A stretch of DNA of 64,000 nucleotides from Persicitalea sp964500445 (lineage in GTDB: Bacteria; Bacteroidota; Bacteroidia; Cytophagales; Spirosomataceae): the NCBI GenBank assembly GCA_964500445.1, contig CAZCOG010000001.1, forward strand, positions 186,001 to 250,000, read 5' to 3'. The notes below the pieces were generated by a model, which was not told where the DNA came from, ran no database searches, and was given only the letters and a program-made list of their open reading frames with translations. Shown in pieces: positions 43,079 to 52,317 of the stretch. Made by a program: the position numbers and the translations under genes. The first letter of the stretch is position 1. Every line of letters starts with the position of its first letter.

Positions 43079-44128
43079 ATGAGCAAGCACCACTTCCGTA
43101 CTCTCCTGAAACGCTATCGGTCCGACGAATGCACACCGCAAGAGCGGCGGCTAGTGGAGCAATGGTTTTCCCTGCTCGACGGCGAGCCAGCCGTTCGTAC
43201 GGATTCGGAAAACCGGCAACTTGAAGAGAAAATGTGGCAGGCTATCCAAAAACGGCAAGATGGGGGCAAACTACCGGTTATACCTCTTTCCAGGCGTACC
43301 TATTGGTGGCAGTCGGCAGCCGCCGCTATCGTACTGCTCGGACTGGGCTGGCTTGCTTATAATACCTTGAATTTAAGACCGGGAGTACTTACAAGCGGTA
43401 ATCCTGCCCGGCTATCCTCGCCGGGTTTTGTCACGCGCCTCAACGATACCGCTGAGGCGATGGAAATTTCCCTGCGCGATGGCTCACGGGTCACGCTTGC
43501 ACCGAACAGCAGCGTAGAGTACCCGGCGACCTTTGAAAGTACCCGACGCGAAGTGACGCTGACCGGCGAGGCGCTGTTTGAAGTAACCCGTAATCCGAAA
43601 CAACCCTTTTTTGTCAACGCCGGAGAAGTGACTACCAAGGTACTGGGAACCAGTTTTCGCGTCGAGACGGGCCAGCAGGATCAGTCGGTACAAGTTTCGG
43701 TACTGACGGGAAAAGTATCTGTCTTTCAGCGAGATTTGCCAGACGATCCCGCAAAGGATAAAATAAAAAACGGGGTAATCCTGACGCCTAATCAAAGGGT
43801 AGTGTACACACCAGCCAGCCATTCGTTCGAGACAAGCCTGGTGGAACACCCGGTGGTGGTAACCACAGACGGCCAGGCTTCTACACCAAGTACTCAAGTA
43901 GCCTTTGCTTTTGAAGATGCCACGATGGCTGCCGTGGTTAGAGCACTGGAAAAAGCGTACGGGATCGAGATTATCCTGGAAAATGAAGAGTTGGGAAACT
44001 GTCTCTTTACCGCCGACATCACCGAGCAACCGCTTTTTACCAAACTGGATCTGTTGTGTGCAGCCCTGAACGCCACTTACGAAGTACGGGGAACGAAGAT
44101 CCTGATTATGGGTAGCGGCTGCAGGTAG
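43079..44128 (+). CDS. FecR-family anti-sigma factor of locus B
   Basis: A 349-residue protein from ATG 43079; a TTG at 43022 would add 19 residues without family similarity. Cytoplasmic N-domain SKHHFRTLLKRYRSDECTPQ, membrane helix at about residues 85-103 (SAAAAIVLLGLGWLAYNTL), FecR domain MEISLRDGSRVTLAPNSSVE and VTLTGEALFEVTRNPKQPFF, and C-terminal DUF4974 (FEDATMAAVVRALEKAYGIE). Controls the sigma factor upstream in response to the STN-bearing SusC. Confidence 0.9.
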   Translation: MSKHHFRTLLKRYRSDECTPQERRLVEQWFSLLDGEPAVRTDSENRQLEEKMWQAIQKRQDGGKLPVIPLSRRTYWWQSAAAAIVLLGLGWLAYNTLNLRPGVLTSGNPARLSSPGFVTRLNDTAEAMEISLRDGSRVTLAPNSSVEYPATFESTRREVTLTGEALFEVTRNPKQPFFVNAGEVTTKVLGTSFRVETGQQDQSVQVSVLTGKVSVFQRDLPDDPAKDKIKNGVILTPNQRVVYTPASHSFETSLVEHPVVVTTDGQASTPSTQVAFAFEDATMAAVVRALEKAYGIEIILENEELGNCLFTADITEQPLFTKLDLLCAALNATYEVRGTKILIMGSGCR

Positions 44129-44147
44129 TTTGTGATTATGTTGAAGA

Positions 44148-44235
44148 GTTGAACGGTGTAAAGGTTTAAAAATCAATTCAAATTCGGAACCCAATACTAT
44201 TGGATATTTCACTTAAACCTTTCAACCCTTAAACC
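44148..44235. repeat. low-complexity inverted repeat after fecR (locus B)
   Basis: The left arm (44148-44169, gttgaa..gtaaaggtttaa) is complementary to the right arm (44213-44225, ttaaacctttcaac-type). A second ttaaac copy follows at about 44229. Same style as the elements at 34552 and 61536. Confidence 0.6.
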
Positions 44236-44244
44236 CAAAAAAGA

Positions 44245-44324
44245 GCCGAAAGTGTTGCGAGCACTTCCGACTCCGAAGTAGTACCCTTTCTGAAACCTGG
44301 TCGGGTTTCCATCCTTGCGGATGG
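44245..44324 (+). promoter_or_regulatory. multi-hairpin leader upstream of susC (locus B)
   Basis: Hairpin 1 at 44245-44271: gccgaaagtg / cacttccgac with a 7-nt loop and an A.C mismatch at the same place as in the locus A leader. A middle stem GAAACC / GGTTTC lies at 44292-44309. The last hairpin at 44309-44324 is CCATCC-TTGC-GGATGG. After it, an A-rich stretch with TAACAAAA leads to the ATG, as in locus A (24242-24295). Compensatory changes in the inner stem support a folded RNA. Confidence 0.6.
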
Positions 44325-44378
44325 ATGAGAGGGTGTTTTGCCAAATTTTTTAAAACCTAACAAAAACAGTCAAACTTA

Positions 44379-47300
44379 ATGAAAAAACAATTACGAGAGC
44401 GAAAGCTACTGCAACGAATCATGCGGATTACCCTGCTGCAAACTGTCCTTATCGGCCTCACCCTCACGCTGGGTTACGCCCACGAAGCCCACACACAGGG
44501 CTTGCTGGACAGGGCCGTTTCGGTCAAAGCGAACAATGTCGAACTACGAAAAGTACTGTCGCGAATTGAGAATGAAGTGCGTGTCAAATTTGTGTATAGT
44601 TCTACGGTCATCCAGCCCGACCGCCGGGTGAGTGTCAGGGCCGAGCAGCGCAAGCTTTCGGAAGTACTGGCGATGGTGCTGGATCCACTTGATATTTCGT
44701 ACCGGGTCATTGGCGGGCAAATCATGCTGACAAGCCCGGGAGTACAGGCTTCGGAGAAGTCTGCCGACCGAAGCGAAGCGGCAGCAGACCAAAGGGTGAC
44801 CGGAACCGTAAGAGATGAAAACGGGGAAGTTTTGCCGGGCGTCAGTGTGATCCTGAAAGGAACTCAGCGCGGTACTACGACCGATACCGACGGTAAATTC
44901 GCGATGGAAGTACCAGGAGAATCTTCTGTTCTGGTGTTCAGCTTTGTGGGGTATTCCAGCCAGGAAGTAGTCGTGGGTAATCAGTCGAGCCTATCCATTT
45001 CACTGGCTCCTGAGAGCCAGTCCCTCAACGAAGTCGTGGTGATCGGCTACGGAAGTGTCAAGCGTAAAGACCTGACCGGGGCAGTTTCTCAGATTGACAC
45101 AAAAGACATCGACGCCTTTCCGGTTGCCGATGTGCAGCAGGCATTGCGGGGCCGCGCGCCGGGTGTCCGGGTCATCCAGAGTTCCGGTCAGCCGGGCGCT
45201 TCTGTGCAGGTGCAGGTACGGGGCGGCAACTCCTTCCTGGGCAACAACAATCCGCTCTATGTCGTCGATGGCTTCCCTCTTACGGGCGGAATTGACTTTC
45301 TAAACCCATCTGATATTGCCTCCATCGATATCTTAAAAGATGCCTCCGCCACGGCCATCTACGGTGCCAGGGGTGCCAATGGCGTTGTAATCATTACCAC
45401 CCGGCAGGGTAAGGAAGGCCGCAGCCGCATAAGCCTGGACTCTTACTATGGCTTCCAGACTGCCGCCAAACGGTTTGATCTGATGAACGGGGCGCAGTTT
45501 GCCGAAATTGCCAACGAGCAACTCACCAACGACGGCAAGCAACCCTACTTTACGTCCAACGACTTTGCCAACACCGATTGGCAGGATCAGATTTTCCAGA
45601 CCGCTCCTATCCAAAATCACGTGCTCACTTTCACCGGTGGCAATGCCAAAACCCGTTATTCGGTTTCGGGCAACTACTTCGCCCAGGATGGTATCATTCT
45701 CAATTCAGGTACCGACAGAGGATCTTTCCGCTTCGGCCTGGATCAGACTGTGAGTGACCGCTTCTCCTTCTCCACTCATTTTGTGGGCTCACGTTTTACG
45801 TATAATAACAATGGTGCCAACAACGGCCACCGGGGAAACAATATTCTGTCGTCGGCCATCGTAGCCCCTCCTACCGTGCCGGTACGAGATCAGAACGGTG
45901 CTTACTCCTCCGTGACGCCTTACCCGTTTGGGCCCAATGTACTGCAGCATCCCTTACTGTATAGCGAAATACTGAATGAGCAGAAAAGGACCAGCTTATT
46001 GGCTGACTTCTCCGCCACATTCAAAATAATGGAAGGGTTGTCGTTCAAAACCTTGTTTGGTACCGAGCAGGGCTTCAGTGAAGGAAACTATTATTCACCC
46101 ACTACGCTGACCCTGTCTTCGCCAAGCGGCAATGCCAATACATCCTTTAATCGCGGGGCATCCTATCTCAACGAGAATATCCTGACCTATACCAAAGACT
46201 TTGATCAGTCTACTTTGAACGCCGTAGCGGGTTTTACATGGCAGAATTCTACCAACAACTCCAACAGTCAGGGTGGAAGCGGCTTTTTAAACGATATTCT
46301 TCAAAACAATAGCTTGGGGGCGGCCGAAGTGACCAATCCCAATTCATCCAGTTATAGCGAATGGGCTCTGCTTTCCTGGCTGGGGCGCATCAACTATTCA
46401 TTGATGGATAGATTCCTGTTTACCGTCAGTGTCCGCGCCGATGGTTCTTCCCGCTTTGGTGCCAACAACAAGTGGGGCTTTTTCCCCTCCGGTGCCTTTG
46501 CCTACAAGCTATCCGAAGAGGCTTTCATGAAAAATATCAAGTCGATTTCTTCCATGAAACTCCGCGTGAGCTACGGCGAAACGGGTAGCACTACCCTTTC
46601 TCCGTTCCAGTCACTCAACAGGTTGGGAGTAACCCGGGCCACGTTTGGCAAATCGGACGTGATTGGATTTGCCCCCGTTGCTCTACCCAATGACAACCTG
46701 AAATGGGAAACTACCGCCCAGTTCAACGTAGGTCTGGACGCCGGGCTTTTCAATGAAAGGGTTCGGCTTACGCTAGACTACTACAAGAAAACGACCACCG
46801 ATCTTCTGGCGCAGGTTACGCTGCCTGGCTCGGCGGGTTTCAACTCCATCGTGACCAACCTGGGCGAGATCCAAAACAGTGGTTTTGAACTGGGGATTGG
46901 TGCCGACATCATTGATAGGGCTTTCCGATGGGATGTGTTCGCTCAGATGTCCACCAATAAAAATAAGGTCATCGATATTGGCGGTAGCGATATCTTCGGC
47001 AGCGGCATCAGCCTGCCCTTCGGTTCAGCTATCAACATTGCCCGCGAAGGACAGCCGCTTGGTCTATTCTACGGCTTTCAGGAAGATGGGTTGGATGAAA
47101 GAGGTCAGATCAAATACGTGGACCTGAACAACGATGGTGCCATTACCAATAGCGATCAGGCCATCATCGGAAACCCCTATCCCGACTATATTTTTAGCAT
47201 CAATAACAATCTGAGCTATAAGAATTTTGAACTGAATGTTTTCCTCGAAGGTACTCAGGGCAACGATCTGTTCTTCGCCACGGGTGGCTCAATCAGCAAT

Positions 47301-47687
47301 TCCTTCAACACGGGCGAAAACCAACTGGTGGATGTGTACAACAACCGGTGGCGTCCCGGCAGTCCCGATCCCAACGCGCTGTATCCAAAGATCAGCGTAG
47401 GGTCCAACTTCCGGGTGTCAGACCGCTTTGTGGAAGATGGGTCGTACATGCGGATCAAAAATGTAAGGCTCGCCTACAACGTTCCCGTTGCCGACCTGAA
47501 CATCAAGTGGATTCAGGGTTTTCAGCTCTACGCCAGTGCCCAGAATCTACTGACCTTTTCCAACTATCCCGGGCTTGATCCCGAGGTGAACACTCGATCC
47601 GGTACCGGCGATCTACGCATCGGAATTGATGAAACAGGTTATCCGGCCGCCCGGACGTTCACCTTTGGCCTAAAACTCGGATTTTAA
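44379..47687 (+). CDS. SusC/RagA-type TonB-linked outer-membrane transporter (locus B)
   Basis: An 1102-residue receptor. Signal region LLQTVLIGLTLTLGYAHEAH; STN domain at about 48-120 (VELRKVLSRIENEVRVKFVY); CarboxypepD_reg at about 140-215 (VTGTVRDENGEVLPGVSVIL); SusC signature NEVVVIGYGSVKRKDLTGAV; plug with DASATAIYGARGANGVVIIT; long barrel ending FGLKLGF. Works with the SusD 26 bp downstream and signals through the FecR/sigma pair upstream. The locus content (three enzyme types around sulfate esters and sugar oxidation) suggests a sulfated glycan or glycoside ligand (inference). Confidence 0.95.
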   Translation: MKKQLRERKLLQRIMRITLLQTVLIGLTLTLGYAHEAHTQGLLDRAVSVKANNVELRKVLSRIENEVRVKFVYSSTVIQPDRRVSVRAEQRKLSEVLAMVLDPLDISYRVIGGQIMLTSPGVQASEKSADRSEAAADQRVTGTVRDENGEVLPGVSVILKGTQRGTTTDTDGKFAMEVPGESSVLVFSFVGYSSQEVVVGNQSSLSISLAPESQSLNEVVVIGYGSVKRKDLTGAVSQIDTKDIDAFPVADVQQALRGRAPGVRVIQSSGQPGASVQVQVRGGNSFLGNNNPLYVVDGFPLTGGIDFLNPSDIASIDILKDASATAIYGARGANGVVIITTRQGKEGRSRISLDSYYGFQTAAKRFDLMNGAQFAEIANEQLTNDGKQPYFTSNDFANTDWQDQIFQTAPIQNHVLTFTGGNAKTRYSVSGNYFAQDGIILNSGTDRGSFRFGLDQTVSDRFSFSTHFVGSRFTYNNNGANNGHRGNNILSSAIVAPPTVPVRDQNGAYSSVTPYPFGPNVLQHPLLYSEILNEQKRTSLLADFSATFKIMEGLSFKTLFGTEQGFSEGNYYSPTTLTLSSPSGNANTSFNRGASYLNENILTYTKDFDQSTLNAVAGFTWQNSTNNSNSQGGSGFLNDILQNNSLGAAEVTNPNSSSYSEWALLSWLGRINYSLMDRFLFTVSVRADGSSRFGANNKWGFFPSGAFAYKLSEEAFMKNIKSISSMKLRVSYGETGSTTLSPFQSLNRLGVTRATFGKSDVIGFAPVALPNDNLKWETTAQFNVGLDAGLFNERVRLTLDYYKKTTTDLLAQVTLPGSAGFNSIVTNLGEIQNSGFELGIGADIIDRAFRWDVFAQMSTNKNKVIDIGGSDIFGSGISLPFGSAINIAREGQPLGLFYGFQEDGLDERGQIKYVDLNNDGAITNSDQAIIGNPYPDYIFSINNNLSYKNFELNVFLEGTQGNDLFFATGGSISNSFNTGENQLVDVYNNRWRPGSPDPNALYPKISVGSNFRVSDRFVEDGSYMRIKNVRLAYNVPVADLNIKWIQGFQLYASAQNLLTFSNYPGLDPEVNTRSGTGDLRIGIDETGYPAARTFTFGLKLGF

Positions 47688-47713
47688 ATCACTGACTCAA
47701 TCTTTCAACACCT

Positions 47714-49180
47714 ATGAAACGACTACTCACCTTACTCTGCCTGAGCTGCATTTTCTTCCAGTGCGAAGACGCGCTGGTAGAAACTCCCAAGAGCTTTATT
47801 GCCAAGGCTAATTTTTATAAAACTCCCGAAGATGCCAACGCCGCCCTAACCGCCGTGTATGGCTCGATGGGTAATGGTTCTTTTCCGACCATATGGTTTA
47901 TGTCGTTGCTCGAGAACCGCAGTGACTACTCCGATGGCCGGGGAAGCCAGCAAACTATCAGTGTGATGGACAAACCCCTCGACAACACCAATCAGTCGCG
48001 GGTCTTTTCTTCATGGAACGAAATATACCGGGGCATCAACCGCGCCAACGCCGTGCTGGACAATGTGCCCGCCATTCAGATGGACGAAACGCGGAAAAAG
48101 CAGATCATCGCCGAAGCAAAATTCCTTCGGGCTTATTTTTATAGCAGTCTGGTAAAGTACTGGGGTGGTGTGCCCATTCGGGATAAAGAGCTCACCGACC
48201 TGTCGCAGGTACCCGCTCCGCGCAAATCTGCCAAAGAAGTATGGGACTTCATCAAGGCCGACCTGATGGCCGCCATTCCTGACCTGGCAAATTCGGTCAC
48301 TGCCAACCAAAGCGGCAGGGCTACCTCCTGGGCGGCTAAGATGCTGCTGGCCGATGCCTACCTCACCACCGAAGAATGGGCCAAAGCCAAAGATCTGGCC
48401 GATGACGTGATTAAAAACAGCCCGCATCAGTTGGTGGAGATCAAACAACCCGACGACTACCTGACCAAAATGTACGGTCCTGATGTGACCACCCATGCGG
48501 AAGACATCTGGTCCATTCACTTTACGGCTACCAATGGCAACAATGTGGCGGGGTACCTGGCCCGGACCGTCAATGGCGTTGCCTTGGGTGCCAATGGAGT
48601 ATACGCCTGGCTACCGGTTATGACGTCGTTTCTGGGTACATGGGACAAGAAAGACCTACGCCAGCAGTACAATATGTACACCTTCATGGTGAAAGCCCCC
48701 GGCGATACGGTATTTCTGCCCCAGCCCAGCCCCTTGTTCAAAAAATACCAGGACCGGGCCGCTGCCTGTGGTAGCTGCCACCAGAACAATATGCCTGTTT
48801 TCCGTCTGGCTGAAGCTTATCTGGTGTACGCCGAAGCGGCCAGTCAGGCCGAGGGAGGTCCCTCGGCCCTGGCTCTCGAAAGGCTTAATATCATTCGCCG
48901 CCGCGCTTACGGTCTGCCCCTCAACACTCCCGCTGCCATTGACGTAAAGTCAGGACTTTCGCAAAGTACCTTCCGCGATGCCGTGATCCAGGAGCGGGGC
49001 TATGAGTTTATCATGGAAATGAAGCGCTGGAACGACCTGCTCAGGACGGGTACCGCCGCCGAAAAAATCAAAGCTACGGGAAAGGCATGGAGTGATATAA
49101 GCTTGCTGTTCCCCATTCCGGTGGATGAGATAAATAACAATCCTGCTCTGACGCAAGCCGATCAGAATCCCGGCTACTAA
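47714..49180 (+). CDS. SusD/RagB-family nutrient-binding lipoprotein (locus B)
   Basis: A 488-residue lipoprotein; Cys16 in IFFQCEDALVETPKSF is the lipobox cysteine. The helical SusD core includes IAEAKFLRAYFYSSLVKYWG and GVPIRDKELTDLSQVPAPRK; the C-terminal part has VIQERGYEFIMEMKRWNDLL and ends NPALTQADQNPGY. A CGSCHQNN segment (CxxCH) occurs at about residue 355; this is heme-site-like but isolated and probably structural. Binds the ligand for SusC. Confidence 0.94.
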   Translation: MKRLLTLLCLSCIFFQCEDALVETPKSFIAKANFYKTPEDANAALTAVYGSMGNGSFPTIWFMSLLENRSDYSDGRGSQQTISVMDKPLDNTNQSRVFSSWNEIYRGINRANAVLDNVPAIQMDETRKKQIIAEAKFLRAYFYSSLVKYWGGVPIRDKELTDLSQVPAPRKSAKEVWDFIKADLMAAIPDLANSVTANQSGRATSWAAKMLLADAYLTTEEWAKAKDLADDVIKNSPHQLVEIKQPDDYLTKMYGPDVTTHAEDIWSIHFTATNGNNVAGYLARTVNGVALGANGVYAWLPVMTSFLGTWDKKDLRQQYNMYTFMVKAPGDTVFLPQPSPLFKKYQDRAAACGSCHQNNMPVFRLAEAYLVYAEAASQAEGGPSALALERLNIIRRRAYGLPLNTPAAIDVKSGLSQSTFRDAVIQERGYEFIMEMKRWNDLLRTGTAAEKIKATGKAWSDISLLFPIPVDEINNNPALTQADQNPGY

Positions 49181-49193
49181 CTTATTACGGGCC

Positions 49194-49220
49194 AGGGACA
49201 AGCTAACTCGGCTTGTCCCT
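49194..49220 (+). terminator. 10-bp hairpin between susD and the sulfatase
   Basis: Perfect arms AGGGACAAGC / GCTTGTCCCT with a 7-nt loop, followed only by a pyrimidine-rich gactccctttcct. It may be a partial terminator or an mRNA-processing/stability element that lowers expression of the enzymes after susCD. Confidence 0.5.
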
Positions 49221-49233
49221 GACTCCCTTTCCT

Positions 49234-50601
49234 ATGACCATTTTATTTTTATTCACTACCCTGCTGGGCTGGCTGACTTCTGAAAAGCCAGATCCGCCTG
49301 AGAAGTCCAATTTTATCATCCTGCTGGTGGATGACCAGCGTTGGGATGCCCTGAGCCACGGAAAGCAAACCTACTTCGCAACGCCGGAGCTAGCCAAACT
49401 AGCTACCCGTGGCACGTATTTCCCCAATGCTTTCGTCACACTTTCCATCTGCTCGCCTAGCCGGGCCGCTATTCTGAGTGGACAGTACGGGAGCAAAAAT
49501 GGTGTAATGAATATGCAGTCCAGGATGAAGGACGAGCCCAATTCGTTGGGTAATGTTCTGAAAGAAAACGGCTATTCCACCGCTGTTTTCGGAAAATGGC
49601 ATTTGCCCAACAACCCAACCGACCTCGGCTTCGATTATTCGTTTATTTTCAAAGGAATCACCGGTTACTGGGATGTAGACTTTTTGGAAAATGGCAGAAA
49701 AACACAGACAGAAGGCTTCGTAGACGATCAGACCATCGACCGCACGATTGACTACCTGGAAAAGCGTGATGAGAAGCCTTTCTTTCTGTTTGTCAACACC
49801 TTTGCCCCACACATGGACGAAAACTACGACTGGCCCATCAAGGCCGCCGAGCGGAGTCATTTCAACGAACAGGCTGCGCCGCTACCTGCCGACTGGAACA
49901 CTGATTTTACGGGTAAGCCCGACTATCTCAAATCAGGGCGGCCGCACCAGCGGGCCCTCGAATACGGCTATGATCAGCCCGACTCAATCCGCAGCCATGT
50001 GTATAAGTACGCTGCCGCCAACTACGCGATGGATCAGGCCGTGGGGCGATTGTCGAAGTACTTGACCGATCAAAAACTACTGGACAACACCTACCTCATC
50101 GTGCTGGGCGACAACGGCTGGTTCATGGCCGAACATGGCCTGACGAGCAAGGTACTAGCCTATGAGGAGTCCATACGAATTCCATTTTTCGTGCTGGGGC
50201 CTAAGGTTTTAGCCCAAAGATCCGAAGAGATGGTGCTGAACATCGACTTGTACCCAACAATTTTGGACCTTGCAGGTAGTCGCCAACAGACGTCGTCGCG
50301 GGCCATCAGTCTGAAAAAACAACTCTCTGGTCAGGGTAAACCTGACCGGGAACACGTCTTCTACGAAGCACCCCTGCCTGTGCACGGCACCTATCCACAC
50401 TATGCGATCCGGACGGAAAAATGGAAGTACATTGTCACCTATGACTTGGAAAAAACCGACAAGATGTACTTTGAAGAACTCTATGATTTGCAAAACGACC
50501 CAAAAGAATTAAAGAATCTTGTTGCTGCCAGCGGCTCGGCAAAAGTACTTGCCCAGTTGAGGAAGACCGCTCAGAAAGAAATCAATATGTCAAACCAGTA
50601 A
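49234..50601 (+). CDS. family S1-type sulfatase (locus B, first)
   Basis: A 455-residue sulfatase from ATG 49234; the TTG at 49213 lies inside a hairpin arm and is less likely. Signal peptide MTILFLFTTLLGWLTS. Asp pair in ILLVDDQRWDAL. Formylglycine motif CSPSRAAILSG with Cys73. Further conserved parts: AVFGKWHLPNNP and VLGDNGWFMAEHG; C-terminal RTEKWKYIVTYDLEKTDKMY. It resembles the N-sulfoglucosamine/heparan-type and related S1 groups in length, but the subfamily cannot be set by eye. It needs a formylglycine-generating system. Just after susD, in the enzyme part of locus B. Confidence 0.93.
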   Translation: MTILFLFTTLLGWLTSEKPDPPEKSNFIILLVDDQRWDALSHGKQTYFATPELAKLATRGTYFPNAFVTLSICSPSRAAILSGQYGSKNGVMNMQSRMKDEPNSLGNVLKENGYSTAVFGKWHLPNNPTDLGFDYSFIFKGITGYWDVDFLENGRKTQTEGFVDDQTIDRTIDYLEKRDEKPFFLFVNTFAPHMDENYDWPIKAAERSHFNEQAAPLPADWNTDFTGKPDYLKSGRPHQRALEYGYDQPDSIRSHVYKYAAANYAMDQAVGRLSKYLTDQKLLDNTYLIVLGDNGWFMAEHGLTSKVLAYEESIRIPFFVLGPKVLAQRSEEMVLNIDLYPTILDLAGSRQQTSSRAISLKKQLSGQGKPDREHVFYEAPLPVHGTYPHYAIRTEKWKYIVTYDLEKTDKMYFEELYDLQNDPKELKNLVAASGSAKVLAQLRKTAQKEINMSNQ

Positions 50602-50621
50602 CCCCTCCTACTCTCAACCCT

Positions 50622-52304
50622 ATGCGTTTTTTCAAAAAATTAACACTCAGTTTTTTCTTAGTAACATTTTTGGCGGCTTGTTCGTCCAATTCCAATACGA
50701 ATGAGTCGGGTGATACCCGCTCGGCTGATGTCATCATTTACGGCGGTACCGCCGCCGCCGTCACGGCCGCCGTGCAGGTCAAAAAAATGGGCAAATCGGT
50801 CATCGTTGTCTCGCCCGATAAGCACCTCGGTGGCTTATCGGCCGGGGGATTAGGCTTCACGGATACGGGAAACAAGTCAGTCATCGGCGGCTTGGCGCGG
50901 GAATTCTACCACCGCCTCTACCAGCATTACCAGCAGGATAGTAGCTGGAAATGGCAGAAAAAACAAGAATACGGTAATGTGGGACAAGGTACGCCCGCCA
51001 TGGATGGGGATGCTCGTACGATGTGGATCTTTGAACCCCACGCCGCCGAACAGGTATTCGAAGATTTCGTTAAAGAAAATGACATCACTATTTATCGTGA
51101 CGAATGGCTCGACCGCTCGGCCTTTGGGGTAGGCATGGAAAACGAAGAAATAAAGTACTTCAAAACCCTAAACGGCAATACCTACGAAGGCAAGATGTTC
51201 ATCGACGCCACCTACGAAGGCGACCTGATGGCCGCGGCGGGTGTCAGCTACCACGTGGGCCGTGAAGCCAACAGCGTGTACGGCGAACAATGGAACGGCG
51301 TGCAGGCGGGCGTATTTCAGCATGGGCATTATTTCAAATCCGACATCAGCCCCTACAAAGTACCCGGCGACCCAAAAAGCGGCTTGTTGCCCGAGATTTC
51401 TGCGGAACCTATTGCCGAAAATGGTACCGGCGATAACAAGATTCAGGCCTACTGCTTCCGGCTGTGCATGACCGACAAGCCCGAAAACCGTCTGCCTTTT
51501 CCCAAGCCTGAGGGCTATGACCCCGCCCGCTACGAACTGCTGGGCCGCGTGTACGACAGCGGCTGGCGCGAGACTTTCAATAAGTTCGACCGCATCCCCA
51601 ACCGCAAAACCGATACTAACAACCACGGACCATTTAGCAGCGACTATATCGGCAAGAACTACGACTACCCCGAAGCCAGTTACGAGCGCCGAAAAGAAAT
51701 CATTGAGGAGCACCGCAAGTACCAGCAAGGTCTGCTGTATTTCATGCAGAACGACCCGCGTATGCCCGCCGACGTGCAGAAAGAAATGAAGGAATGGGGA
51801 TTAGCAAAAGACGAATTCACTGATAACAACAACTGGCCCCACCAGATTTACGTCCGCGAAGCCCGGCGCATGATCGGGGAAGATGTGATGACTGAACAAC
51901 ACACGCTCGGCACTAAACCCGTGACGAATTCGGTGGGCATGGGTTCGTATTCACTAGACGCTCACAACGCTCAGCGCTACGTAAAAGAAGACGGTTTTGT
52001 TCAGAACGAGGGAGATATCGGGGTACACCCCAAGCAGCCTTATGCGATCTCTTACGGCTCCATCCTTCCCAAAGCCGCCGAGTGTAAAAACCTGTTGGTA
52101 CCCGTCGCCATGTCCAGCTCTCACATTGCCTTTGGTTCCATCCGCATGGAACCCGTGTTCATGATTCTGGGCCAGTCGGCGGCGACGGCGGCGGTGCTGG
52201 CAATTGATAATAAGATAATACCTCAGCAATTACCTTACGAGAAACTGCGGGAGGCTCTATTAAAAGAAGGGCAAAAATTGGAAGTTTCGCCCCAAGCTGA
52301 ATAA
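50622..52304 (+). CDS. FAD-dependent oxidoreductase lipoprotein (PF12831 type), first copy
   Basis: A 560-residue lipoprotein with lipobox LAACSSNSN. The FAD-binding Rossmann start is DVIIYGGTAAAVTAAVQVKK, followed by HLGGLSAGGLGFTDTGNKSV. The family signature MFIDATYEGDLMAAAGVSYH and the C-terminal FGSIRMEPVFMILGQSAATA complete the flavin site. Export as a lipoprotein places it in the periplasm or at the outer membrane. It is about 13 bp from a paralogue and between two sulfatases. PF12831 members are frequent in polysaccharide loci but few are characterised; oxidation of a sugar hydroxyl is inferred. Confidence 0.88.
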   Translation: MRFFKKLTLSFFLVTFLAACSSNSNTNESGDTRSADVIIYGGTAAAVTAAVQVKKMGKSVIVVSPDKHLGGLSAGGLGFTDTGNKSVIGGLAREFYHRLYQHYQQDSSWKWQKKQEYGNVGQGTPAMDGDARTMWIFEPHAAEQVFEDFVKENDITIYRDEWLDRSAFGVGMENEEIKYFKTLNGNTYEGKMFIDATYEGDLMAAAGVSYHVGREANSVYGEQWNGVQAGVFQHGHYFKSDISPYKVPGDPKSGLLPEISAEPIAENGTGDNKIQAYCFRLCMTDKPENRLPFPKPEGYDPARYELLGRVYDSGWRETFNKFDRIPNRKTDTNNHGPFSSDYIGKNYDYPEASYERRKEIIEEHRKYQQGLLYFMQNDPRMPADVQKEMKEWGLAKDEFTDNNNWPHQIYVREARRMIGEDVMTEQHTLGTKPVTNSVGMGSYSLDAHNAQRYVKEDGFVQNEGDIGVHPKQPYAISYGSILPKAAECKNLLVPVAMSSSHIAFGSIRMEPVFMILGQSAATAAVLAIDNKIIPQQLPYEKLREALLKEGQKLEVSPQAE

Positions 52305-52317
52305 TACTTAACTCACT

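Noticed and set aside
48767..48784. CxxCH heme-binding motif in the locus B SusD
   Set aside because: A single CGSCH in a loop of an otherwise ordinary SusD; no cytochrome fold around it.
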